The notes beneath the pieces are model-generated. The model was not told the origin of the DNA, made no database searches, and saw only the letters and a list, made by a program, of their open reading frames with translations. A stretch of DNA of 64,000 nucleotides from assembly GCA_015233465.1 (NCBI GenBank), contig JADFXP010000003.1:1-64000 (forward strand). The letters run 5' to 3'. This document shows positions 39,713 to 48,071 of this stretch, piece after piece. The first letter of the stretch is position 1. Each line of letters begins with the position of its first letter. This DNA is from Candidatus Magnetominusculus dajiuhuensis (GTDB lineage Bacteria; Nitrospirota; Thermodesulfovibrionia; Thermodesulfovibrionales; Magnetobacteriaceae). Both the position numbers and the translations under genes were made by a program.

Positions 39713-39758
39713 TAGCTTATGCAGAGGTCTTAAATAAGTTTTAAAAAAGAGGTGACAT

Positions 39759-40163
39759 ATGAAGGTAGCATTTGCAACAGCGGATAACGTAACGGTTAAT
39801 GAGCACTTTGGAAGGGCAGGTATGTTTGAGGTATTTGAGATAACGGCTGAAGGTTATAATTTCTTTGAGACAAGGAAATTTGCTGAAGGCAGGGATACGG
39901 CTATAGAAGATACAAAAAATGCCCCAGAGGCGCATGAGAACTTGGTGCTGGCAAAGGTTGATAAACTTGCAGACTGCAAGATTATTTATATAACAGATAT
40001 AGGAGGCCCATCTGCGGCAAGACTGGCAAAAAAAGGGATTATGCCTGTGAAATTAAAGGATGGTCAGTCCATAGAGGAATCTCTAAAAATACTTTTTAAT
40101 ACTATAAAGACATCGCCTCCGCCGTGGCTTAAAAAGGTGTTATTAAATGAATTACAAAAATAA
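39759..40163 (+). CDS. nifX: NifX-type FeMo-cofactor carrier protein
   Basis: The 134-residue protein is a single NifX/NifB C-terminal-type domain with the pattern VNEHFGRAGMFEVFEI and the RLAKKGIMPV segment. Such proteins hold NifB-co or the precursor between NifB and NifEN. The NifB encoded nearby lacks this domain, so a separate NifX fits. It follows nifEN after a 120-bp gap that contains a hairpin repeat, and has GAGGTG before the ATG. Confidence 0.88.
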   Translation: MKVAFATADNVTVNEHFGRAGMFEVFEITAEGYNFFETRKFAEGRDTAIEDTKNAPEAHENLVLAKVDKLADCKIIYITDIGGPSAARLAKKGIMPVKLKDGQSIEESLKILFNTIKTSPPPWLKKVLLNELQK

Positions 40164-40181
40164 AAATTGGAGGGAAATAAC

Positions 40182-40499
40182 ATGAAGATGATAAGGGCAT
40201 TTATAAGACCAGAAAAAGATCAAGAGGTAGTTTTGGCACTTGAAGGGGCTGGGTTTCCGGCGCTTACCAAGATGCCTGTATTTGGACGCGGTAAGCAAAA
40301 AGGACTTCAGGTTGGTCCAATACATTATGATGAACTTCCTAAGACTCTTATTATGATGGTTATTGATGATAAGGATGTTGATAAGGTCATCAATCTGATT
40401 CAGGATAAGGCTAAGACAGGTTTTATCGGAGACGGGAAGATATTCGTAAGTCCAGTAGAGGCTGCTTATACAGTGAGGACAGGCGAGGCAGTATTATGA
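40182..40499 (+). CDS. nifI1: NifI1 PII-like nitrogenase regulator
   Basis: This 105-residue PII-family protein has the nitrogen-fixation type pattern: MIRAFIRPEKD at the start, the short T-loop GRGKQKGLQVGP, and the C-terminal FVSPVEAAYTVRTGE. NifI1 and NifI2 bind NifDK and turn nitrogenase off post-translationally until 2-oxoglutarate accumulates. The start at 40182 follows GGAGGG. It overlaps nifI2 by 4 bp. In methanogens and many bacteria the pair lies between nifH and nifD; here it is downstream. Confidence 0.9.
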   Translation: MKMIRAFIRPEKDQEVVLALEGAGFPALTKMPVFGRGKQKGLQVGPIHYDELPKTLIMMVIDDKDVDKVINLIQDKAKTGFIGDGKIFVSPVEAAYTVRTGEAVL

Positions 40500-40903
40500 A
40501 AGAGATCACTGCAATTATCAGAAGAGATAAGGTCACAGAAACAAAGCAGGCGCTTGTAGATATAGGTTATCCATCACTTACGATTCAAAGCGTGGATGGC
40601 AGGGGAAAACAAAAAGGCACTATGCACACTGATATGGATTCAGACAACTTTATTACAGCCGTAAAGCTGACTCCAACGCCTTCTACATACGCCCTTGAAC
40701 ATACGCTGCCAAAGGTAGCGCTTTTTGTGCCAAAAAAGATGTTGACCATTGTTGTGCCTGATGATGTGGTAAGCACGCTTGTAAAGGCAATAATTAAGGT
40801 CAATCAGAAGGGGATGTATGGAGATGGAAAGGTATTTGTCTCGCCGATTGAAGGGGCGCTAAGGGTTAGGACAGGAGAAAAAGACGGCGAGGCTATTACA
40901 TAG
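40496..40903 (+). CDS. nifI2: NifI2 PII-like nitrogenase regulator
   Basis: This 135-residue PII-like protein has the longer T-loop typical of NifI2 (from GRGKQKGTMH through the LTPTPSTYAL region) and the PII signature GDGKVFVSPIEGALRVRTGE. It works with NifI1 as a heteromer that senses ATP and 2-oxoglutarate. Translation is coupled to nifI1 by the ATGA overlap. Confidence 0.9.
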   Translation: MKEITAIIRRDKVTETKQALVDIGYPSLTIQSVDGRGKQKGTMHTDMDSDNFITAVKLTPTPSTYALEHTLPKVALFVPKKMLTIVVPDDVVSTLVKAIIKVNQKGMYGDGKVFVSPIEGALRVRTGEKDGEAIT

Positions 40904-40911
40904 GAGGAGAT

Positions 40912-41187
40912 ATGTCAATGGTTGGTTATACACGAGACGGTAAGGAGTGGGTTCCTAAGTTTATAGAATCCATAGATGTTAATAAGTGCATGGGCTGCGG
41001 AAGGTGTTTTAAGGTCTGCAGCAGAGGTGTGCTTGAACTAATAGAGAAGCCCTTTCATGGTAACGATGAGTTTGGCGATGACATGGGCAATAAAGTAATG
41101 TCAATTGCTAATAGCGGGAACTGCATAGGATGTGAGGCGTGTTCAAGGATATGCACAAAGAAATGCCATGTGCATGTTGCAATTTAG
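40912..41187 (+). CDS. fdxB: nif-specific ferredoxin III (FdxB type)
   Basis: The 91-residue protein has two cysteine clusters, CMGCGRCFKVC (about 29-39) and CIGCEACSRIC near the C-terminus, separated by the acidic insert seen in the nif-associated ferredoxin III family. It would carry two [4Fe-4S] clusters and supply electrons to nitrogenase or to cofactor assembly. GGAGG precedes the ATG. It follows nifI2 by 8 bp in the same operon. Confidence 0.9.
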   Translation: MSMVGYTRDGKEWVPKFIESIDVNKCMGCGRCFKVCSRGVLELIEKPFHGNDEFGDDMGNKVMSIANSGNCIGCEACSRICTKKCHVHVAI

Positions 41188-41188
41188 A

Positions 41189-41650
41189 ATGCTTTGTGCT
41201 GCTGAGATAACAATTCGACAGGCAAGGTCTTCAGATATAGCTCCCATGTGTGATTTACTTGCAGGGCTTTTTAGAATTGAGACAGATTTTAAACCGAATA
41301 TTGAAAGGCAAAGGCAAGGATTAAACATGCTGATTAATGCAGGAGATTCGGCTGTACTTTATGTTGCAGAAAGTGGAGAAGAGATACTAGGGATGTGTTC
41401 CATTCAGACCCTTATATCAACTGCGCAGGGCGGCCATGTTGGATTGCTTGAAGACCTTATTGTTAGAGTCGATCAAAGAGGTAAAGGCATCGGTACAGCG
41501 CTCATCTCTGAGGGCATAAAGTGGTGCGGCCTTAGAAATATCTCGCGTATTCAATTACTTAGAGATAGTAAAAATTCGGCTGCGCTTAATTTTTATACAA
41601 AAAGAGGATGGAGTAAGACACAGCTTGAGTGTATGAGGATGCTGCTGTAA
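41189..41650 (+). CDS. GNAT-family N-acetyltransferase in the nif operon
   Basis: The protein has the GNAT acetyl-CoA motif VRVDQRGKGIGTALI and the C-terminal NSAALNFYTKRGW. The start at 41189, one base after the ferredoxin stop, fits the beginning of the GNAT fold (ITIRQA); upstream in-frame ATGs overlap fdxB. No Shine-Dalgarno sequence is seen, so translation is probably coupled to fdxB. The substrate is unknown; a GNAT protein in a nif operon could modify a nif protein, but that is speculation. Confidence 0.85.
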   Translation: MLCAAEITIRQARSSDIAPMCDLLAGLFRIETDFKPNIERQRQGLNMLINAGDSAVLYVAESGEEILGMCSIQTLISTAQGGHVGLLEDLIVRVDQRGKGIGTALISEGIKWCGLRNISRIQLLRDSKNSAALNFYTKRGWSKTQLECMRMLL

Positions 41651-41680
41651 TACGATTTTGAAATGATACTGTAATGTATT

Positions 41681-41756
41681 TCGTAGGGGTAACCATTCCC
41701 TAATTACATCGCAGCTTAGACGGAAATCAGGGCAGCCACAAGGGCTGCCCCTACGA
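41681..41756. repeat. TAGGGG/CCCCTA interspersed palindromic repeat, copy 1
   Basis: The segment is bounded by CGTAGGGG and CCCCTACG, with an internal GGGCAGCC...GGGCTGCCC hairpin. It lies between the end of the nif operon and the nifB regulatory region and could end transcription. Confidence 0.75.
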
Positions 41757-41805
41757 GTGATGTTTGAAATATTAAATTGTCATACAATATAAATCACATT
41801 AACTA

Positions 41806-41830
41806 TTACAATTATGTAACCTTAATTACA
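41806..41830. promoter_or_regulatory. NifA upstream activator site for nifB
   Basis: TGT-N10-ACA lies at 41815-41830. It overlaps the palindrome-like TTACAATTATGTAA (41806-41819), as at nifH. Its centre is 62 bp from the GG of the nifB -24 element, almost the same as the 63 bp at nifH. Confidence 0.8.
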
Positions 41831-41882
41831 TTTATGTCATTTATGTCCTTATGGAAATCCAATATAATCAATTACTTAAAGC

Positions 41883-41898
41883 TGGCGTTGAATTTGCA
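41883..41898 (+). promoter_or_regulatory. Sigma-54 (-24/-12) promoter of nifB
   Basis: TGGCGTTGAATTTGCA has both the GG of the -24 element and the TTGCA of the -12 element at the required spacing. It is 35 bp before the nifB ATG, which also has a GGAGA Shine-Dalgarno sequence. Confidence 0.82.
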
Positions 41899-41932
41899 CT
41901 GATTATTTATAAATATATGTCTGGAGATAAAA

Positions 41933-42814
41933 ATGACAACTAAAGAACATTATATAATAACAAATCATCCCTGTTTTAATGAATCGGCTCATCATAAATT
42001 TGGCAGGCTTCATTTACCTGTTGCCCCTGCCTGTAATATTCAATGCAGATATTGTATCAGAAAATACGACTGCTCTAATGAATCAAGGCCAGGTGTAACA
42101 AGCAAGGTCTTAACCCCGTATGAAGCCTATGAAAGGGTTAAACATATCAGCGGAAGGGATAATCATATATCAGTTATAGGTATAGCTGGGCCGGGCGACC
42201 CTTTAGCCAATGAGGCAACCTTTGAGACGCTTGAATTAATCAATAAAGAATTTCCAGAGCTTATACTTTGTTTATCTACTAATGGACTCTTACTTATAGA
42301 TAAACTTAAAGATCTGCTCAGGGTTGGCGTAAAAAGTCTTACAATCACGATTAATGCCGTTACTACTGAGACTGCTGAAAAGATATATTCTAAAGTTTGT
42401 TATAGTGGTTACTGTCTTGATAATCATGAAGGTGTGAGATTGCTTCTTAAAAACCAATGGACTGGGCTTACTTTGGCAATTGAGGCTGGACTTATAGTAA
42501 AGGTAAACACTGTTTATATTCCTGGTATAAATGATGGAGAAATCCCATTAATAGCCCATGATGCTGGAAAGGCAGGGGCAAATATAATGAATATAATACC
42601 ACTCTATCCACAGGCAGAATTTATTCATATAGAGCGGCCAAGCCATGAGATGTTAAATAATATGCGCGCTATCAGCCGTCAGTACATCCCTCAGATGACT
42701 CATTGCAGACAGTGCAGGGCAGATGCCTTAGGCGTACTTGGAGAGGACAGGGATATGGAGACAGAGATGCTTTATTCAATCTTAGGCGAGGAGCAATATG
42801 ACAGGGTCTGCTGA
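41933..42814 (+). CDS. nifB: NifB radical SAM cofactor maturase (NifX domain absent)
   Basis: The 293-residue protein starts with the NifB signature HPCFNESAHHKFGR and has the radical-SAM cluster motif CNIQCRYC. The C-terminal CRQCRADALGVLGED motif supplies further cluster ligands. NifB builds NifB-co (an 8Fe-9S-C cluster) from two [4Fe-4S] units and SAM-derived carbon. It is the short type without the C-terminal NifX domain; a separate nifX lies 2 kb upstream. It has its own NifA-controlled promoter and overlaps the hesA-like gene by 17 bp. Confidence 0.97.
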   Translation: MTTKEHYIITNHPCFNESAHHKFGRLHLPVAPACNIQCRYCIRKYDCSNESRPGVTSKVLTPYEAYERVKHISGRDNHISVIGIAGPGDPLANEATFETLELINKEFPELILCLSTNGLLLIDKLKDLLRVGVKSLTITINAVTTETAEKIYSKVCYSGYCLDNHEGVRLLLKNQWTGLTLAIEAGLIVKVNTVYIPGINDGEIPLIAHDAGKAGANIMNIIPLYPQAEFIHIERPSHEMLNNMRAISRQYIPQMTHCRQCRADALGVLGEDRDMETEMLYSILGEEQYDRVC

Positions 42815-43553
42815 TAAAATCTTACTCTCCGCTCAAGAGATGGAGCGTTACAGACGACAGCTCACACTTACGGGCTTTTCTATAAACCATCAGGAAAGGC
42901 TTAAGAATTCCACTGTCATGATTGCTGGAATAGGAGGTCTTGGAGGAACTGCCGCGCTTTATCTTGCAGTTGCTGGAATAGGCAGGATGATTATAGCTCA
43001 TTCTGGTAAACTCACGCTTTCAAACATGAACAGGCAGATATTGATGAGACACGACCACATAGGAAAGGTTAGGGTTGATCAGGCTAAAAGGGCTATACAA
43101 GATATAAATCCAGATGTTGAGATTGTGATATACAATGAAAGGACAACAGACGATAATGTAGGAAGACTGCTTGAAGGAGTAGACATAGCACTTTCAGCAA
43201 GACCAACTTTTAGTGAACGCAGGGCATTAAATCATGGGTGCGTAACTAAGAATATCCCAATGGTAGAGGCTGCAATGAACGGTATGGAAGGCTATTTATT
43301 TAACGTTGTACCGCATATTACGCCGTGTCTTCACTGTGTATTTCCAGAAGATAACCCAGAATGGGAAGAATTAGGGTTTCCAGTATTGGGAGCAGTTTCA
43401 GGGATGCTCGGTTGTTTAATGGCTATAGAGACGATAAAACTGCTGACGAACTTTGGTAAGCCAATGCTTGATTCTATGCTGCTCTTTAATTTATTTGATA
43501 TGAAATTTGAAAAGCTGAAGATACATAGAGACTCTGACTGCGTGGTTTGTTGA
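42798..43553 (+). CDS. hesA: HesA/MoeB/ThiF-family E1-like protein
   Basis: The 251-residue protein has the nucleotide-binding GIGGLGGTAALYLAVAG motif, the N-R-Q motif region (SNMNRQILMRHDHIG) and two CxxC pairs (PCLHC and DCVVC) for zinc, all typical of MoeB/ThiF/HesA. The family adenylates sulfur-carrier C-termini. Members named HesA lie in nif clusters of cyanobacteria and others and are linked to molybdenum use or cluster supply. The overlap with nifB supports a role in nitrogenase maturation. Confidence 0.85.
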   Translation: MTGSADKILLSAQEMERYRRQLTLTGFSINHQERLKNSTVMIAGIGGLGGTAALYLAVAGIGRMIIAHSGKLTLSNMNRQILMRHDHIGKVRVDQAKRAIQDINPDVEIVIYNERTTDDNVGRLLEGVDIALSARPTFSERRALNHGCVTKNIPMVEAAMNGMEGYLFNVVPHITPCLHCVFPEDNPEWEELGFPVLGAVSGMLGCLMAIETIKLLTNFGKPMLDSMLLFNLFDMKFEKLKIHRDSDCVVC

Positions 43554-43561
43554 AAAAGAAT

Positions 43562-43634
43562 AAGGGCTCTGCCCTTTTTATCTACGACCTCCAGTAAAGG
43601 GATTTTTTAAACGGGTCTGAGACCTTCTTTTTGA
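43562..43634. repeat. Hairpin-type interspersed repeat, copy 7
   Basis: AAGGGC-TCT-GCCCTT (43562-43576) and GGGTCTGAGACC (43613-43624) are joined by a spacer with AAAGGGATTTTTTAAA. It directly follows hesA and may terminate the nifB-hesA mRNA. Confidence 0.78.
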
Positions 43635-43741
43635 ACCATCAATAAAATAATATTACAGATAATTGTTTTAGGGTTTATAGATAATTTATATAAAATACTT
43701 TATAATAAAATGGATAGGACGCATAGAGAGGTTTATAAAAG

Positions 43742-44038
43742 ATGGAAATTTTATCAATAGAGGATATTTTACTTTACTTAAGAAATAATAAAAGATTTTT
43801 TTATGAAGATTTTGGAGTAACACGTATGGGAATCTTTGGCAGTTTTACCAGAGGTCAACAAACTTTATCAAGCGATATTGATATGGTGATTGAGATAGAA
43901 CCAAAAAATATTCATAGTTTTATGAAATTTAAGAGATTTTTGGAAAAAGAACTATCAAGTAAAATAGACATGGGTTTTGAACATTCTTTAAAACCAATCA
44001 TAAAAGATAAAATAAAAGGTCAAATCATATATGTCTGA
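43742..44038 (+). CDS. mntA: MNT-type minimal nucleotidyltransferase (antitoxin)
   Basis: The 98-residue protein has the nucleotidyltransferase motif GSFTRGQQTLSSDIDMVIE, with GS and the D-x-D metal pair. In MntA-HepT pairs this enzyme AMPylates and silences the HEPN toxin. It overlaps the HEPN gene by 8 bp. Confidence 0.88.
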   Translation: MEILSIEDILLYLRNNKRFFYEDFGVTRMGIFGSFTRGQQTLSSDIDMVIEIEPKNIHSFMKFKRFLEKELSSKIDMGFEHSLKPIIKDKIKGQIIYV

Positions 44039-44369
44039 GCGAGATTTTAGTCTTTATCTTATGGATATTATGGATTCAGGCAACGCTGTGATGGAATTTG
44101 TAAAAGAGATGTCTTTTGAAGAATTTTGTAATGATAGAAAAACATCTTCTGCTGTAATAAGAGAGTTCGAGATTATCGGTGAGGCAGTAGGAAAACTTCC
44201 TGACGTGCTAAAACAAAAGTATCCTAATGTAGAGTGGCAGGATATAAAGGATTTTAGGAATATGCTGGTACATGAATACTTTGGAGTTGATATGGAAATA
44301 TTGTGGAAAGTTATTGAAGAGGATATTCCTGTCTTGATGAATATAGTCAAAGAAATGATGCAGACATAA
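44031..44369 (+). CDS. hepT: HEPN-domain ribonuclease toxin (HepT type)
   Basis: This 112-residue protein has the HEPN R-x4-H catalytic motif as RNMLVH followed by EYFGVD, with the Tyr that is AMPylated in HepT toxins. The active motif is intact. It forms a toxin-antitoxin module with the overlapping MNT gene. Confidence 0.88.
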   Translation: MSERDFSLYLMDIMDSGNAVMEFVKEMSFEEFCNDRKTSSAVIREFEIIGEAVGKLPDVLKQKYPNVEWQDIKDFRNMLVHEYFGVDMEILWKVIEEDIPVLMNIVKEMMQT

Positions 44370-44476
44370 AGAGAAGGTATAGCTATATTGCTTCTTTTGA
44401 AAAGAAAACAGCAAAAATGTAAAGTCAAATGAGTCAACTCTTATATTTTACCATTAAATATTTTATCTTTATTATC

Positions 44477-46153
44477 TTACTTTATCATCTTATTCCTTTG
44501 CAGATTCTCAGGCACATACCATTTATTAATATTATAACTTATCCCAATAGGAGCTGGCTTTATCCCTTTAAACCGATTATTGACAATCGGAAGGGCATCA
44601 GGGACATATAAAAATATATACGGAATGTCGTGGGCAAGGATTTTATGTATACTCTGATACGCCTTTTTTCTCTCATTCAAATCAAACGTCCTTCTCCCGG
44701 TTTCAAGTAATTTATCCACCTCGCCATTACTATAACTAACAAAATTAAGCTGACCGGGTCCAGTCTTGCTTGAATGCCAAATATCATATTGATCTGGGTC
44801 AAGCCCTATTGACCATCCTAGCAGCACTGCTGTAAATCTCTTTTTATTTATAAACTCACTGAGAAATGTACTCCATTCCACTGCCCGAATCTTTACATTA
44901 ATCCCTATCTTTTTCAGCCGATATTGAATAATGGATGCTGTGCGTATCCTTAGACTATTTCCCATATTGGTCAAGATTGTAAATTCAAAGGGCCTTCCAT
45001 CTTTATAAAGGATGCCGTCATTTTTATTCATACGCCAGCCCGACTCCGCTAAAAGTTGTAAAGACTTTTGAGGGTCAAATCTATACTCCATAGCGTCAGG
45101 TGCATAAGGCCATGTATTTGGAACATAAGGGCCTGTTGCAGTGCTTCCATAACCAAATAATACTACGTCAATGATTTCTTGTTTATCGATGGCATGGGCG
45201 ATTGCCTGTCTCACTCTTATGTCTTTAAAAAATGGATGCTGGAGATTAAATCCCATATAAGTATATGCAAATACAGGATAGCGGAATTTCTGAAAATTAT
45301 TCTTAAAAAAAGTCGTGTTTGTCTGTCGTGAGTATTGAATTGGAGTTAAATCCATTAAATCCACACCGCCTGTGGACAACTCAAGAAACATGGTTGCTGA
45401 ATCTGGGATTACTTTATACATAATATTATCTATATAAGGCCTGCCTTCAAAATAATCATGATTAGAGCGGAGTATTAGATTTTCACCGTTTGTCCATTTT
45501 TCAAGTATATAAGGTCCCATTCCAACTGGATTTCGAGTAAGCGGACTTTTTATAACATCTTGACCTTCAAGCAGGTGTTTGGGAAGTATCGGCATATTGC
45601 CCCAACTGATTAATGCAGGGGCAAATGGTTTGGCGTATGTTACTTTAAATGTATAATCATCAATAATCTCTGCTTTTTTAACTTGAAGGAAGTCTTCTTT
45701 ATAAGGGGTTGGTATCTTGGGAGATATAATGGTCTGGTAGCCAAACATCACATCATTTGCTGTAAATTTCACTCCGTCAGTCCAATGTACGTTTTTTTTG
45801 AGATGAAAGGTAATGGTTAGGCCGTCTTTGGATATATCCCAATTGTTGGCAAGGTCGCCTACGATAGTTAGATTGGGGTCATATTTAACAAGTCCGTTAA
45901 ATATAAGTCCGGATACTGCATGTGAGGCGCTGTCGCTTGCGAGCATGGGGATAAGATTACTAGGTTCGCCGATAGTGCCTTCAACGAGGGTATCGCCGTA
46001 GGCTGGGGTAGTATTAGTATCTGTAGTTTTTTGTGAAATTGCAGGGGTGTTTGTGCTGCAGTTAGTAAAGAATAATATAAGGGTAATTAGTAAGGCGTTT
46101 CTAATTATGGGGTCAAGGGGCCTTTTTAGAAACTTTTTTGTAAAAAGTTTCAT
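44477..46153 (-). CDS. Oligopeptide-type ABC transporter substrate-binding lipoprotein
   Basis: The 558-residue protein belongs to the SBP_bac_5 (DppA/OppA) family: lipoprotein Cys in FFTNCS, then GTIGEPSNLIPML, the GLIFNGLVKYD signature and NVHWTDGVKFTANDV. It would bind peptides or a similar ligand in the periplasm. No permease or ATPase gene is near, so it is an orphan. The first 20 or so codons lie in an interspersed repeat and hairpin, and may replace the original N-terminus; a shorter start is possible. Confidence 0.9.
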   Translation of the reverse strand: MKLFTKKFLKRPLDPIIRNALLITLILFFTNCSTNTPAISQKTTDTNTTPAYGDTLVEGTIGEPSNLIPMLASDSASHAVSGLIFNGLVKYDPNLTIVGDLANNWDISKDGLTITFHLKKNVHWTDGVKFTANDVMFGYQTIISPKIPTPYKEDFLQVKKAEIIDDYTFKVTYAKPFAPALISWGNMPILPKHLLEGQDVIKSPLTRNPVGMGPYILEKWTNGENLILRSNHDYFEGRPYIDNIMYKVIPDSATMFLELSTGGVDLMDLTPIQYSRQTNTTFFKNNFQKFRYPVFAYTYMGFNLQHPFFKDIRVRQAIAHAIDKQEIIDVVLFGYGSTATGPYVPNTWPYAPDAMEYRFDPQKSLQLLAESGWRMNKNDGILYKDGRPFEFTILTNMGNSLRIRTASIIQYRLKKIGINVKIRAVEWSTFLSEFINKKRFTAVLLGWSIGLDPDQYDIWHSSKTGPGQLNFVSYSNGEVDKLLETGRRTFDLNERKKAYQSIHKILAHDIPYIFLYVPDALPIVNNRFKGIKPAPIGISYNINKWYVPENLQRNKMIK

Positions 46154-46195
46154 TTATTATTCCCCTTGCGGGTCAAGGGCAGAGCCCTCAAGAGG
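46108..46195. repeat. Hairpin-type interspersed repeat, copy 8
   Basis: The segment includes GGGGTCAAGGGGCC, an AAACTTTTT/AAAAAGTTT hairpin (46130-46150) and AAGGGC-AGA-GCCCT. It overlaps the start of the binding-protein gene and ends at the stop of the epimerase gene. Confidence 0.72.
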
Positions 46196-47170
46196 TTATT
46201 CCGAATCTCTAAGTCCCATAACGAATTCTTTATTTTTGAGATACCATTCAACGGTGTTTTTCAATCCTTCTTCGATTTTAATTGTGGGAGTCCATCCGAA
46301 TAATCTTTTAGCCTTTGAGATGTCAGCCCAAGTAGCTGTGACATCTGCTGGGTGGAGGGGCTGCCAGTCTATGACGGCTTTTTTCCCAAGTTGATCTTCA
46401 ATCATATTAATGACATCCATTAATACAGTGCAGTTATCGTTGCCGAGATTGAATATTTCATAACCGCAGTTTTTAAGTGATAATATAGTGCCGCTTGCTA
46501 TGTCGTCAATATAGGTAAAGTCTCTAGTCTGTTTGCCGTCTCCAAATACAGGGATTGGGAGGTTGCGATCGATATTTTTTATAAATTTAAATATACTCAT
46601 ATCTGGTCTGCCTGCTGGTCCATAGACTGTAAAATAACGCGGGATGCTGATGTCAATGCCTGAGAGGTAGTGATAGGTATAGCAAAATGCCTCTGCTGCC
46701 TTTTTTGTGGCTGAATAAGGGGCAAGGGTGGCATCTGTGTTTGCGGTCTCTACGAATGGCATTTTATTAAATGCGTATAGAGAAGAGGTAGAGGATAGAA
46801 CAAATTTTTTAACGTTGTATTTTTTACAGCATTCAAGTAGATTTAGAGTGCCTTTGGTATTGGTTTCAAGATAAATCCAAGGGTCTGCTACAGAGGCTCT
46901 AACGCCTGCGCGGGCGGCTAGATTGATAACTGCGTCTATTTTATTTGAGGCAAAGACCTTATCCATATTAGAGTAGTCGCTAATATCGCCAAGTATAAAG
47001 GTAAAGCCCTTCATTTCTTTTAATTGCGCGAGTCTCCAGTGTTTGACCTTTACGTCATAGTAGTCATTCATATTATCAATACCAATGACCTTTTTGCCTT
47101 GAGCTAAAAGCAGACTAGAGGTTTTATAGGCAATAAAACCAGCGCAGCCTGTAACTAAAACTGTATCCAT
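46196..47170 (-). CDS. NAD-dependent sugar-nucleotide epimerase (UDP-glucuronate 4-epimerase-like)
   Basis: The 324-residue protein is an extended SDR enzyme with the Rossmann motif TGCAGFIA, the catalytic Ser in LSSTSSLYA and Y-x3-K in YSATKKAAEA, and the family's YGPAGRPDMS segment, closest in appearance to CapI/UDP-glucuronate epimerases. The start at 47170 follows GGAGG; an upstream in-frame ATG falls in a repeat. It acts on nucleotide sugars for surface glycans. Its nearness to flagellin genes suggests filament or LPS sugar supply, an inference. Confidence 0.88.
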   Translation of the reverse strand: MDTVLVTGCAGFIAYKTSSLLLAQGKKVIGIDNMNDYYDVKVKHWRLAQLKEMKGFTFILGDISDYSNMDKVFASNKIDAVINLAARAGVRASVADPWIYLETNTKGTLNLLECCKKYNVKKFVLSSTSSLYAFNKMPFVETANTDATLAPYSATKKAAEAFCYTYHYLSGIDISIPRYFTVYGPAGRPDMSIFKFIKNIDRNLPIPVFGDGKQTRDFTYIDDIASGTILSLKNCGYEIFNLGNDNCTVLMDVINMIEDQLGKKAVIDWQPLHPADVTATWADISKAKRLFGWTPTIKIEEGLKNTVEWYLKNKEFVMGLRDSE

Positions 47171-47208
47171 TTTTCCTCCAAGGGTCTCTATGTAATAATT
47201 ATAGAACT

Positions 47209-47262
47209 GTAGGGGCAACCCTTGTGGTTGCCCTCAGGGCAGGTACAAGACCTGCCCCTACA
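47209..47262. repeat. TAGGGG/CCCCTA interspersed palindromic repeat, copy 2
   Basis: TGTAGGGGC...GCCCCTACA bounds two internal hairpins (GGGCAACCC/GGTTGCCC and GGGCAGG/CCTGCCC). It lies between the SIS-domain gene and the epimerase gene. Confidence 0.78.
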
Positions 47263-47268
47263 AAGAAT

Positions 47269-47844
47269 CTACATTTTAGATTTCATAATTACATCAATAA
47301 TACAGTGACAGATAGAATGATGAACAACCTCAACTGCTCCATAACTGTGAATAGGGACGTGAAAATTATAATCGCCAAGCGTTGAAAGGGGATTAGTCTC
47401 GTCAAATCCTGAGAGAGTGATGACGTGACAACCCTTTTTTAAGGCAGCATCAACGCCTCTAAGTATATTTTCAGATCGTCCTGAACTGCTTATGGCAATT
47501 AATATATCTATAACATGTCCAAACATCTCTATTGGTTTTTCAAAGACGAATTTATATCCAAGGTCATTGCTTAGACAAGTAAGAAGGGAGGCTTCGTTGA
47601 ATGCCATTGCAGCCATTTCCCCATTTTTTAGGAAATCAGCAGCCATATGTCCGGCAATTGCAGCGCTTGCTCCATTGCCTATAAACATAAGTTTTCCTCT
47701 AATGGAAGTTTGTTTAAGTATTAAATGACAGCATTGTTCTATAGCGCTATAGAATTCAATGTCTTGCCCGCTTTTATCTTTTACCTTAACGCTGTCAAGG
47801 CTTTTAAAGATGTTCTTATAATATGATTCTATATCTTTCCTCAA
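47269..47844 (-). CDS. SIS-domain sugar isomerase (GmhA-like phosphoheptose isomerase)
   Basis: The 191-residue protein has one SIS domain with FIGNGASAAIAGHMAADF and the phosphate-binding AISSSGRSENILRG, followed by EVVHHSICHCI, the usual GmhA C-terminal pattern. GmhA converts sedoheptulose 7-phosphate to heptose phosphate. It is upstream of the epimerase gene and divergent from the first flagellin gene. It could serve LPS or flagellin glycosylation; the sequence does not decide. Confidence 0.85.
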   Translation of the reverse strand: MRKDIESYYKNIFKSLDSVKVKDKSGQDIEFYSAIEQCCHLILKQTSIRGKLMFIGNGASAAIAGHMAADFLKNGEMAAMAFNEASLLTCLSNDLGYKFVFEKPIEMFGHVIDILIAISSSGRSENILRGVDAALKKGCHVITLSGFDETNPLSTLGDYNFHVPIHSYGAVEVVHHSICHCIIDVIMKSKM

Positions 47845-47945
47845 TTTTTCACCACTAATTAAGTTATTTACAGGTTATATCTTAACATAATGTGAGTTAA
47901 AAACTAAAAGTGAAAAGTGAAAAGAGAAAAACATTTATTAAAAAC

Positions 47946-47973
47946 TAAAGTTTATAAAATCTATTTCCGATAA
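47946..47973 (+). promoter_or_regulatory. Sigma-28 (FliA) promoter of the first flagellin gene
   Basis: TAAAGTTT (47946-47953) and TCCGATAA (47966-47973) are 12 bp apart, a close match to the FliA consensus. The expected start near 47980 gives a leader of about 90 nt. No equally good site was found before the other flagellins. Confidence 0.8.
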
Positions 47974-48071
47974 CGTACCTAAGAAGCAGAAAACGCAGAG
48001 CTTCGAATAAGAGTAAACAGCAAGTGGAAGGCAAGGATGCCTTCTATAGATGGACTACAAGGAGGTATAAA

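Noticed and set aside
39741-39935. Reverse-strand frames inside nif, flagellin and other genes
   Set aside because: They lie entirely opposite well-supported genes and show no recognisable domain, so they are shadows.
48024-48071. N-terminal extension of flagellin 1 (and likewise of flagellins 4 and 5)
   Set aside because: The extension runs through leader sequence, and the downstream ATG has the Shine-Dalgarno sequence and the universal MALVINTN start.
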